From Pontibacter roseus DSM 17521 (GTDB lineage: Bacteria > Bacteroidota > Bacteroidia > Cytophagales > Hymenobacteraceae), in the NCBI RefSeq assembly GCF_000373265.1, contig NZ_KB890761.1, positions 730,848 to 794,847 on the forward strand: a stretch of 64,000 nt of DNA. Direction: 5' to 3'. Made by a program: the position numbers and the translations under genes. Below are positions 16,338 to 23,517 of this stretch, piece by piece. Position 1 is the stretch's first letter. Every line of letters begins with the position of its first letter. The notes under the pieces were generated by a model, which saw only the letters and a program-made list of their open reading frames with translations, had not been told where the DNA came from and ran no database searches.

Positions 16338-17084
16338 ATGATAAAGTTTATTCAGAACTTGTTTGGCAAAGAGGAGGCGCAGGTGGACTCACTGGGCACC
16401 ATCGGCGTGGACATGCACTCGCACATCCTGCCAGGTATAGACGACGGCGCCGCCACGGTGGAGCAGTCGCTGGAACTGGTGCGCGCCATGAAGGAGCTCG
16501 GCTACCGCAAACTCATCATGACGCCCCACATCATGAGCGATTTCTATCGCAACACGCCGGAAATTATACGCGGGCAGCTTCAGGTGCTGCAGCAGGCGGT
16601 GCAGGAAGAAGGCCTAGACATGGAACTAGCCTGCGCCGCGGAGCATTACCTGGACGAGGCCCTGCTCCAAAAGCTGGAAGACGGCGAGGAACTGCTGACC
16701 TTCGGCGACAATTACCTGCTCTTCGAAACCTCGTTCCTGAACGAGCCGCTCAACCTGCGTGAGGCCATTTTCCGGATGCAGTCACAGGGGTACAAGCCGG
16801 TGCTGGCGCACCCGGAGCGCTATACCTACTTCTATGGCAAGTTCGATGACCTGGTGCGCCTGCGGGAGCAGGGTGTGCTGCTGCAGCCCAATCTCAATTC
16901 GCTTTCGGGATACTACTCCCCGGGAGCCAAAATGGTGGTGGAGAAGCTCATCGATGCCGGCCTGGTAGACTTCCTGGGCTCAGACGCGCACAGCCTGAAG
17001 CACACAGCCAACCTGCAGAAAGTGCTGTGCTCCAAACACCTGGTGAAGGCGCTTGAGCTCCCACTGTTAAACAATCAACTGTAA
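16338..17084 (+). CDS. PHP-domain tyrosine phosphatase (CpsB/CapC/YwqE family)
   Basis: A 248-residue metal-dependent protein-tyrosine phosphatase of the PHP superfamily. Metal-binding motifs appear in order: DMHSHILPGIDDGA (about 26-39), MTPHIMSDFY (about 70), AAEHYLDEALL (about 97-107), LAHPERY (about 156-162) and GSDAHSLKH (about 215-223). In other bacteria CpsB-type enzymes dephosphorylate the BY-kinase that controls capsule or exopolysaccharide export. No tyrosine kinase, Wza or Wzx gene adjoins, so the partner must be elsewhere. The next gene, an epimerase 18 bases away, may be co-transcribed and fits sugar metabolism. Confidence 0.9.
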   Translation: MIKFIQNLFGKEEAQVDSLGTIGVDMHSHILPGIDDGAATVEQSLELVRAMKELGYRKLIMTPHIMSDFYRNTPEIIRGQLQVLQQAVQEEGLDMELACAAEHYLDEALLQKLEDGEELLTFGDNYLLFETSFLNEPLNLREAIFRMQSQGYKPVLAHPERYTYFYGKFDDLVRLREQGVLLQPNLNSLSGYYSPGAKMVVEKLIDAGLVDFLGSDAHSLKHTANLQKVLCSKHLVKALELPLLNNQL

Positions 17085-17102
17085 TTCCCTAATCCCATAC
17101 CC

Positions 17103-18113
17103 ATGGCCATGGTTTTCGTGACAGGCGGCAGTGGCCTGATTGGCAGCTTCCTGATACCGGCATTGATTGAGCAGGGCCACCAGGTCAGGGCGCTGTACCG
17201 AGGCAAGGCACCCGCTATTGCCGGCGCCGACAAGGTGGAATGGCTGGAAGGCGATATCCTGGACATCGGCTTGCTGCGGCAGGCACTGCGGGATGTGGCC
17301 TATGTGTTCCATAGCGCGGGGCTCGTGTCGTATGCGCCTCAGGACGAGGAGCTGTTGCAGCAGGTGAACGTGGAGGGGACGGCTAACATTGTGAATGCCT
17401 GCCTGGAGTCGGCTGTAGAGGTGAAGCTTTGCCATGTGAGTTCCATAGCGGCCATCGGTCGGGGCAAGGAGGCTGCGGTGTTGAATGAGAAAAGCAAGTG
17501 GAGCACCGGCGAGAAGCAATCCGCCTACGCAGAGTCGAAGCACTTTGGAGAGTTGGAGGTATGGCGAGGTATAGCGGAAGGGCTGCAGGCCGTCATCGTG
17601 AATCCATCGGTGGTGCTGGGGCCGGCCGACTGGAACCGCAGCAGCACCCGGCTGTTCAAGTACGTGTACCAGGAGCGGCCTTTCTACACGCCGGGCACTG
17701 CCAATTTCGTGGATGTGCGGGACGTGGTGGAGGCCATGCTGCGGCTCACCTTCTCGGACATCTCGGGCGAGCGCTTCATCCTGAACGCAGGGCAGCTCAC
17801 CTACAAGGAGTTCTTCGAAATGGTGGCCCGGGGTTTCGGCAAGAAAGCACCTGCCTATAAAGTTTCACCGGCTTTGGCCGAAATCGTTTGGCGTCTGGAG
17901 CATGCGCGCGCCTGGCTCACCGGAGGCCGCCCGCTTATCACCAAAGACACGGCGCGTGTGTCTGCCAAAAGCCATCTGTTTGATAATGAAAAAGTTCGCA
18001 AAGCGACAGGTATAACCTTCAGGCCTTTGGCCGAAACCATCGCCTGGAATTGCACCGAATTGATGCGGGCGACACGCCTGGATAGCAGCCCCGAAGTGGC
18101 CCGTTCAAACTAA
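17103..18113 (+). CDS. NAD-dependent epimerase/dehydratase (extended SDR)
   Basis: A 336-residue extended short-chain dehydrogenase/reductase. The Rossmann motif VTGGSGLIGS (about 6-15) binds NAD(P), and the active-site YAESKH gives the YxxxK pair (about 142-146). PSVVLGPADW and FVDVRDVVEAM are typical of the family. Such proteins act on nucleotide sugars, dihydroflavonols or sterols; the closest feel is the dihydroflavonol-4-reductase-like group. The start may be the ATG at 17103 or the one at 17109. Stop-to-next-gene spacing is about 65 bases. No specific substrate can be named. Confidence 0.88.
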   Translation: MAMVFVTGGSGLIGSFLIPALIEQGHQVRALYRGKAPAIAGADKVEWLEGDILDIGLLRQALRDVAYVFHSAGLVSYAPQDEELLQQVNVEGTANIVNACLESAVEVKLCHVSSIAAIGRGKEAAVLNEKSKWSTGEKQSAYAESKHFGELEVWRGIAEGLQAVIVNPSVVLGPADWNRSSTRLFKYVYQERPFYTPGTANFVDVRDVVEAMLRLTFSDISGERFILNAGQLTYKEFFEMVARGFGKKAPAYKVSPALAEIVWRLEHARAWLTGGRPLITKDTARVSAKSHLFDNEKVRKATGITFRPLAETIAWNCTELMRATRLDSSPEVARSN

Positions 18114-18178
18114 ACTATTTGCAGTTTATAAATGTAGTAAGACAATAGCTGCTTACCGTAGCTTGTGGGATATAGGAG

Positions 18179-19576
18179 ATGAAAGAGAATTTTGACGAGC
18201 ACAGCGAGGACTCAGAACTGATATCTCGGTTTGAGCAGATGCTGGGAACAAACGAGACAGTTTTTTTTGACCTCACTGATTTTGAATATATAATAGACCA
18301 CTATACCGCTAACTTCGATTACAAGAAAGCGATAGTGGCCTGCGATTCCGCTATTGCCCAATACCCCTTCTCCACAGGCCTTCAGATAGACAAGGCACAG
18401 CTGCTGGCGATGTCCGGCAACTTTGAGGATGCCATGGTGCTGATAGACCAGGTGGCCCAGGTGGAGCCGCAGAACCCGGATGTGCTGCTGACGCGGGGTA
18501 TCATCTTCACGCAGCGCGGCGAGTACCGCGATGCCGTGGACCACTTTAAGAAAGCGCTGGCGTTTGCCGAGGACCGCGATGACATCTACTTCAACATAGG
18601 CCTCACTTATCAGAGTTGGGGCAAGTTCAGCTCGGCCATCAAGTACTACAAGAAGTGCATTGAGTTGAACGTGGAGAACGAGGCGGCCATGCAGGAAATC
18701 ATCTACTGCATGGAGATTACAGGTTCTATACGCGAGGAGCTGCCCTTCTTTCAGGAGTTCATCGACAAGGACCCTTATTCCTATGTGGCTTGGTTCAACC
18801 TGGGCAACGTGTACAACAAGCTCGGCGCATACGACAAGGCCATTGCCGCCTATGACTATGCCACTCTCATTAAGCCGGACTTCATCACTGCCTACAACAA
18901 CATGGCCAACGCCTACGTGTTTCTGGGGGAGTATACCAAAGCGATAGAGGCCTTCAATGGGATGCTGGAGCACGGTTCGCCTTCGGCGGAGGTGTTCTGC
19001 AACATTGGCGAGTGCTACGAGAAGATGCAGCAGTGGGATTTGGCCAGGCGCTATTACCAGAAGGCCATTGACCTGGACCCGGAGATGGATGAAGCGTGGT
19101 TCGGTATAGGCGTGATACTGGATGCGCAGGGCAAGTGGTATGAGGCGGTGCATTTCTTCAAGAAGGCGGTAGGCCTGTACGGTGACAGCGTGGACTACTG
19201 GGTGGCGCTGGCTGCCGCTGAGTACCATGTGGGCCATGTGGTGTCGGCGCTGGAGAGCTATGAGCGCGCCGCCGAGATACAGCCCGAGGACAAGGACATC
19301 TACCTCAACTGGTCTATCATATTGTATGAACAGGGAAATTTTGAGGAGGCGACCAACATTATTTTGAATGCCATAGAACTGCAGCCAGACGAGGCGGAGC
19401 TGTATTACAGGGCATGTGCGTATATGCTTTCGGCAGGAAAATACCGAGAAGCATACAATTATCTGGAAAATGCTTTAATTTTGGACTTCGACAAACACAA
19501 GCTGTTGTTTGAGTTCTTCCCTGAGCTGGAGTCGCAGCGGGCATTGTCCAGACTGATTGACCAATATCGCAAATAA
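18179..19576 (+). CDS. Tetratricopeptide-repeat protein
   Basis: A 465-residue cytoplasmic protein without signal peptide, made almost entirely of TPR helical repeats from about residue 40 to 440. Repeats such as DDIYFNIGLTYQSWGKFSSAIKYY, SYVAWFNLGNVYNKLGAYDKAI and AEVFCNIGECYEKMQQWDLA follow the 34-residue TPR pattern. The N-terminus is acidic. TPR proteins are scaffolds for protein complexes; no enzymatic domain is visible. The start at 18179 has a good purine-rich ribosome site (AGGAG just before). Its TAA overlaps the ATG of the ComA-like gene (TAATG at 19574), so the two are probably translationally coupled. Function beyond scaffold is unknown. Confidence 0.9.
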   Translation: MKENFDEHSEDSELISRFEQMLGTNETVFFDLTDFEYIIDHYTANFDYKKAIVACDSAIAQYPFSTGLQIDKAQLLAMSGNFEDAMVLIDQVAQVEPQNPDVLLTRGIIFTQRGEYRDAVDHFKKALAFAEDRDDIYFNIGLTYQSWGKFSSAIKYYKKCIELNVENEAAMQEIIYCMEITGSIREELPFFQEFIDKDPYSYVAWFNLGNVYNKLGAYDKAIAAYDYATLIKPDFITAYNNMANAYVFLGEYTKAIEAFNGMLEHGSPSAEVFCNIGECYEKMQQWDLARRYYQKAIDLDPEMDEAWFGIGVILDAQGKWYEAVHFFKKAVGLYGDSVDYWVALAAAEYHVGHVVSALESYERAAEIQPEDKDIYLNWSIILYEQGNFEEATNIILNAIELQPDEAELYYRACAYMLSAGKYREAYNYLENALILDFDKHKLLFEFFPELESQRALSRLIDQYRK

Positions 19577-20364
19577 TGAGCAATAACTATGTATTGAACA
19601 ACCTCCCGGAGCGCGAAGCGAAGCCCCGTGACCGTGGCTTTACCATGGCCATGGACAAAGGCTTGAGCGTGAGAGAGGTAGAGGATTTCCTGGAAGTGGC
19701 AGGAGATTACGTAGACATCGTGAAGCTAGGCTGGGCCACCTCCTATGTGGTGCCTAACCTGCAGCGCAAGCTGGATGTGTACAGAGCGGCAGGTATACCG
19801 GTATACTTCGGAGGCACATTGTTTGAGGCCTTCATCGCCCGCAACCAGTTCAACGACTACCGCCGTGTGCTGGACAAATACAGCATGACCTTCGCCGAAG
19901 TATCGGATGGCTCGCTGGAGATGTCGCACGACAAGAAGTGTGGCTATATCCGGACGCTGTCAGAACAGGTGACGGTGCTGTCAGAGGTCGGTTCCAAGGA
20001 CGCGGAGAAAATCATCCCGCCCTACATGTGGATCAAGCTGATGAAGGCTGAGTTGGAAGCGGGTGCCTGGAAGGTGATAGGCGAAGCCCGCGAAGGTGGT
20101 AACGTGGGCCTGTTCCGTTCGACGGGAGAGGTGCGCAGCGGCCTGGTAGAGGAGATTCTGACCCAGGTGCCGTTTGAGAAAATCCTGTGGGAGGCTCCTC
20201 AGAAAGCACAGCAGGTATGGTTCATCAAGCTGCTGGGTGCCAACGTGAACCTGGGCAACATCGCGCCTAGCGAGGTCGTTCCGCTGGAGACCATCCGTTT
20301 AGGCCTTCGTGGCGATACCTTCAACCACTTCCTGAACAACGGTGCCCCCATCATTGACAAGTAA
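19576..20364 (+). CDS. Phosphosulfolactate synthase family protein (ComA-like)
   Basis: A 262-residue TIM-barrel protein of the ComA family. ComA adds sulfite to phosphoenolpyruvate to give (R)-phospho-3-sulfolactate, the first step of archaeal coenzyme M synthesis. Family stretches seen are RDRGFTMAMDKGLS (about 17-30), DIVKLGWATSYV (about 50-61), YFGGTLFEAF (about 76-85), EVSDGSLEM, KLMKAELEAGA and GLRGDTFNH at the C-terminus. In a bacterium coenzyme M is unlikely; sulfolactate-derived cysteate for sulfonolipids (capnine), known from this phylum, is a reasonable alternative but is inference. It is coupled to the upstream TPR gene by a TAATG overlap and followed by a terminator. ComB/ComC homologues are not in the window. 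Confidence 0.87.
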   Translation: MSNNYVLNNLPEREAKPRDRGFTMAMDKGLSVREVEDFLEVAGDYVDIVKLGWATSYVVPNLQRKLDVYRAAGIPVYFGGTLFEAFIARNQFNDYRRVLDKYSMTFAEVSDGSLEMSHDKKCGYIRTLSEQVTVLSEVGSKDAEKIIPPYMWIKLMKAELEAGAWKVIGEAREGGNVGLFRSTGEVRSGLVEEILTQVPFEKILWEAPQKAQQVWFIKLLGANVNLGNIAPSEVVPLETIRLGLRGDTFNHFLNNGAPIIDK

Positions 20365-20384
20365 GCATTAAAACAAAGTGATAT

Positions 20385-20421
20385 AATTGCCTATCGGTGT
20401 TTCCGACGGGCAATTTTTTTT
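20385..20421 (+). terminator. Terminator after the ComA-like gene
   Basis: AATTGCC (20385-20391) pairs with GGCAATT (20409-20415), with an inner CGG/CCG stem and a run of eight T. Confidence 0.85.
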
Positions 20422-20459
20422 GTGCAACACCAACAGTATAACCAACCAGTATAACGAGC

Positions 20460-21404
20460 ATGAAACGACGTTCATTGAAAGAACACCTGCTGCTTTATTT
20501 AAAAGGGATGAGCATGGGCGCGGCCGACGTGGTGCCAGGCGTTTCGGGTGGGACGATTGCCTTTATATCAGGTATTTACGAAGAACTGCTTGAATCCATC
20601 CGTTCTGTCAACGGGGAGGCCCTGCGTCTGATTTCGCGCTTCGACATTAAAGGCTTCTGGAAGCACATAAACGGAAGTTTCCTGGTGGTGCTGCTGGCTG
20701 GTGTGCTCACATCCATCCTCTCGCTTTCTAATCTGGTGGTATACCTGCTGGCGACGTACCCTATTCTGGTCTGGGGTTTCTTCTTCGGGCTTATTGTGGC
20801 ATCGGTTGTGGTAGTGGCTAAAAAGATAACCCACTGGCGGCCCGGCACGGTTCTATTTGGTCTGATAGGCGCCGTTATCGCCTACTACATCACAGTAGCA
20901 GTGCCTATGCAGACACCTGAGGCACACTGGTTTATTTTTATAGCTGGTGCCATTGCCATCTGCGCCATGATTCTCCCAGGTATATCAGGCAGTTTCTTGT
21001 TGCTACTCATGGCCAAGTATGAGTTCATCATGAACGCGCTGAAGGAGTTTAAGTTGGATATTATCCTGGTGTTTGGTATAGGCTGCGTAACGGGTCTGTT
21101 GACTTTCTCGCATGTGCTCAACTGGATGCTGAAGAAGTACCACAATGTGACGGTAGCCATGCTCACAGGCTTTATGCTTGGTTCCCTGAACAAGGTATGG
21201 CCCTGGAAAAAAACACTTGAAACGTACACAGACCGCCACGGTGAGGTAAAGCCGCTGCTCCAGGAAAACATCCTGCCGGGCCAATTTACAGAGCTCACCG
21301 GCGAGAGTTCCTACCTGATGTACGCCATCGTACTGGCTGTTTTCGGCTTCCTGCTCGTATACCTGCTCGACCGGATAGCCGAGACGCCGGCTGGCAAGGT
21401 ATAG
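20460..21404 (+). CDS. DUF368 membrane protein (undecaprenyl phosphate transporter type, PopT)
   Basis: A 314-residue integral membrane protein with about 8 hydrophobic segments. The DUF368 signature KGMSMGAADVVPGVSGGTIA (about 15-34) is intact, and a related second copy ILPGISGSFLLLLMAKYE lies at about 170-187, as expected for an internally duplicated fold. DUF368 proteins (PopT) were shown in other bacteria to return undecaprenyl phosphate across the cytoplasmic membrane for cell-wall recycling. It lies 26 bases before aroE; the terminator at 20385-20421 separates it from the ComA-like gene. Family assignment is firm; transport role is from the family. Confidence 0.92.
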   Translation: MKRRSLKEHLLLYLKGMSMGAADVVPGVSGGTIAFISGIYEELLESIRSVNGEALRLISRFDIKGFWKHINGSFLVVLLAGVLTSILSLSNLVVYLLATYPILVWGFFFGLIVASVVVVAKKITHWRPGTVLFGLIGAVIAYYITVAVPMQTPEAHWFIFIAGAIAICAMILPGISGSFLLLLMAKYEFIMNALKEFKLDIILVFGIGCVTGLLTFSHVLNWMLKKYHNVTVAMLTGFMLGSLNKVWPWKKTLETYTDRHGEVKPLLQENILPGQFTELTGESSYLMYAIVLAVFGFLLVYLLDRIAETPAGKV

Positions 21405-21429
21405 CTACAGGATTAAATGCATCAACTAC

Positions 21430-22176
21430 ATGCGCAGGTTCGGACTCATCGGTAAGAAATTAGGTCACTCCTTCTCCAAGCGTTACTTCACAGAGAAGTT
21501 CGGGCGGGAAGGTATAGCCGATGCCGCATACGAGCTGTACGAACTGCCAGAGATAACCGACCTTCCGGAATTGCTGAAGCGGGAGCCTGAACTGGTGGGG
21601 CTGAACGTGACGGTGCCCTACAAAGAGGCTGTCATGCCTTTCCTGGATGAACTGGATGCCGCCGCCGCGCAGATTGGCGCCGTCAACACCATCCGGATAG
21701 CAGACGGCCGAACGAAAGGCTACAACACCGACTTCATCGGGTTTCGGGATACCTTGGAGGGCTTCTACTTAATCCATGCCGGAAGTCGGGCGCTGGTGCT
21801 GGGCACAGGCGGCGCTGCGAAGGCTGTCTGGGCTGCCCTGAAATCCCTGCGCATTCCCTATACCTCCGTATCCAGAAATCCTGCTGCTGGCGAGCTCAGC
21901 TATACCTCCATAACACCAGAGACACTGCGCCTGCACGACCTCATCATCAACACCACCCCCCTCGGTATGGCCCCTGACACGGACGGCGCCCCGGCTATAC
22001 CTTACGATGCCCTCACCTCAGCGCATTACCTCTACGACCTGGTGTACAACCCTGAGCAGACGCTCTTCCTGCAAAAAGGATTTGCCGCCGGCGCTAAAAC
22101 TATCAATGGATTGCCCATGCTGCACGCTCAGGCCGATGCTGCCTGGAAAATCTGGTGTAACGATACATTCAGGTAA
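21430..22176 (+). CDS. aroE: Shikimate dehydrogenase
   Basis: A 248-residue NADP-dependent enzyme reducing 3-dehydroshikimate to shikimate in aromatic amino acid synthesis. Substrate-binding motifs are GKKLGHSFSKRYF (about 8-20), NVTVPYKEAV (about 58-67, catalytic Lys) and GAVNTIR (about 84-90). The NADP-binding motif LGTGGAAKA lies at about 124-132. Length is slightly short for AroE (about 270) but typical of Bacteroidota. It follows the DUF368 gene by 26 bases on the same strand. Confidence 0.95.
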   Translation: MRRFGLIGKKLGHSFSKRYFTEKFGREGIADAAYELYELPEITDLPELLKREPELVGLNVTVPYKEAVMPFLDELDAAAAQIGAVNTIRIADGRTKGYNTDFIGFRDTLEGFYLIHAGSRALVLGTGGAAKAVWAALKSLRIPYTSVSRNPAAGELSYTSITPETLRLHDLIINTTPLGMAPDTDGAPAIPYDALTSAHYLYDLVYNPEQTLFLQKGFAAGAKTINGLPMLHAQADAAWKIWCNDTFR

Positions 22177-22262
22177 TTTATTGTAGCAATATTCTGATAT
22201 TCTGAAACTTTCTGCTGCTGTATCCGCGTAATGGAAAGAAACCCCACCTTTACCCTACAGCC

Positions 22263-22664
22263 ATGATGCAGTTGACTACCCTCCGCCAGAAGGCGCATGA
22301 GATAAATGCGGAAATATATGCCATGTACCTGTCTGCTCGCCACCCACAGGTAAGGTGGTATGTGCCCCTGTTATTGGCCTTTGTGGTAGGCTACGCGATT
22401 AGCCCGATTGACCTGGTGCCGGATTTGGTGCCTGTTTTCGGCTTCCTGGATGACGTGGTCCTGGTAACGCTGGGTTTCAGCCTGGCATACCAGCAGCTCT
22501 CCAAAGATATTTTGGGCAAGGCACGGCTGCGGGCATACGAGGTGCTGAGCCAGGAGGGAGAACGCGGCAATATGGCCTACCGTGTGGTGGGCTATGTGTG
22601 GGCGCTGGCCCTTTCAGTGGCGGCCATCCTGTTTTACAAAATCGTATTTCTGAACATCGTTTAA
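22263..22664 (+). CDS. YkvA/DUF1232 family small membrane protein
   Basis: A 133-residue protein with the DUF1232 signature: KVRWYV-like entry (HPQVRWYVPLLLAF) followed by GYAISPIDLVPDLVPVFGFLDDVVLV at about 42-66, with the conserved SPIDLVPD box. One or two transmembrane segments lie there and a further one at the C-terminus (VWALALSVAAILFYKIVF). Function of the family is unknown. It is followed directly by the 59-base palindrome at 22676-22734. Confidence 0.88.
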   Translation: MMQLTTLRQKAHEINAEIYAMYLSARHPQVRWYVPLLLAFVVGYAISPIDLVPDLVPVFGFLDDVVLVTLGFSLAYQQLSKDILGKARLRAYEVLSQEGERGNMAYRVVGYVWALALSVAAILFYKIVFLNIV

Positions 22665-22675
22665 TACCACATCTC

Positions 22676-22734
22676 ACCTTTACAAACGGCGAAGGCCCCT
22701 CCACTGTGGAGGGGCCTTCGCCGTTTGTAAAGGT
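22676..22734. repeat. 59-base perfect palindrome (29-base arms, 1-base centre)
   Basis: Arms 22676-22704 and 22706-22734 are exact reverse complements around the single base 22705. The core GGCCCCTCC/GGAGGGGCC resembles a terminator stem, but no T-run follows on either strand: the flanks are T-poor on plus, and on minus the sequence continues into gene DNA. It sits 12 bases after the DUF1232 stop and ends within a GGTATAGC octamer copy. Confidence 0.9.
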
Positions 22735-22880
22735 ATAGCTTCAAACATATCCGCTCGCGGCAATTAAATATCTAAAAAGGAGAATGTTCCAACATTATAC
22801 TTTTATATATTTACTCAGCCACAGCCGCTTTCAAAACTACATCGGCAGCGGCAGACAATCTTGGAAAATATTTTTTGGCG

Positions 22881-22911
22881 CTTGCAACCCTTGTCCGCAT
22901 AGTGGAATCAT
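22881..22911 (+). promoter_or_regulatory. ECF-type promoter upstream of the sigma gene (copy 1)
   Basis: CTTGCAACC (22881-22889), 14 bases, then GGAATCAT (22904-22911). The same two boxes with the same spacing occur at 25202-25232. Distance from the second box to the TTG start of the sigma gene is 27 bases. This supports autoregulation by the ECF factor; it differs from the TAnnTTTG housekeeping type. Confidence 0.65.
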
Positions 22912-22938
22912 AGAGGTGGAGCTTAACAGAAGAGGCGT

Positions 22939-23517
22939 TTGAAGCTTTTTACTAAACCTAAGTCAGACGAGGACAAACTCATAGAGGGGTGCATTGCCGG
23001 CAAGCGGGAAATGCAACGGCTCCTGTATGACCAGTATGCCAAAAAGATGATGCTGGTTTGCCTCCGTTACGCTCCCACTAGCTTTGAGGCCGAGGATATG
23101 ATGCAGGATGGTTTTGTGAAGGTGTTCGCCAACATCCAGAATTTCAAGCGGGATTGTCCGCTCGAATTTTGGATTCGGCGCATCATGGTCAACACCGCCC
23201 TGAAGCAGCTGCGGCAAAAGTCATTGCTCACGGTTTCACATGAAACAGAGGAGGTTGGCAACATCGCCTCTGAGGCGGTGAACCTCACTGGATACTCCAT
23301 GGACGAGCTCCTGAGCATGATACAAAGCCTGGCCCCCCGTTACCGCATGGTGTTCAACCTCTACGCCATTGAAGGCTACAACCACAAGGAGATAGGGGAG
23401 ATGCTCGGCATCTCCGAAGGTACCTCTAAGTCACAGTACTCACGCGCCCGAGCCATACTGCAGAGTATGCTGGAGCGCCAGGATAAACCATTTCAAGAGC
23501 ATGTCATCAGGCAATAA
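22939..23517 (+). CDS. ECF-type RNA polymerase sigma-70 factor
   Basis: A 192-residue ECF sigma factor. Region 2 spans about 14-85 (LLYDQYAKKMMLVCLRY, AEDMMQDGFVKVFANI, CPLEFWIRRIMVNTALKQLR) and region 4 about 125-180 (LAPRYRMVFNLYAIEGYNHKEIGEMLGISEGTSKSQYSRAR, a helix-turn-helix). No anti-sigma fusion. The start is a TTG at 22939, preceded by AGAAGAGGCG; the next Met would cut into region 2. The last 17 bases overlap the next gene, which encodes a membrane-anchored protein likely to control it. The promoter-like element upstream is duplicated before the lipoprotein genes at 25262, suggesting this factor's own regulon. Confidence 0.93.
   Translation: MKLFTKPKSDEDKLIEGCIAGKREMQRLLYDQYAKKMMLVCLRYAPTSFEAEDMMQDGFVKVFANIQNFKRDCPLEFWIRRIMVNTALKQLRQKSLLTVSHETEEVGNIASEAVNLTGYSMDELLSMIQSLAPRYRMVFNLYAIEGYNHKEIGEMLGISEGTSKSQYSRARAILQSMLERQDKPFQEHVIRQ

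Noticed and set aside
18212..19237. 341-codon minus-strand frame over the TPR gene
   Set aside because: Mirrors the periodicity of the TPR repeats on the other strand; no domain recognised.
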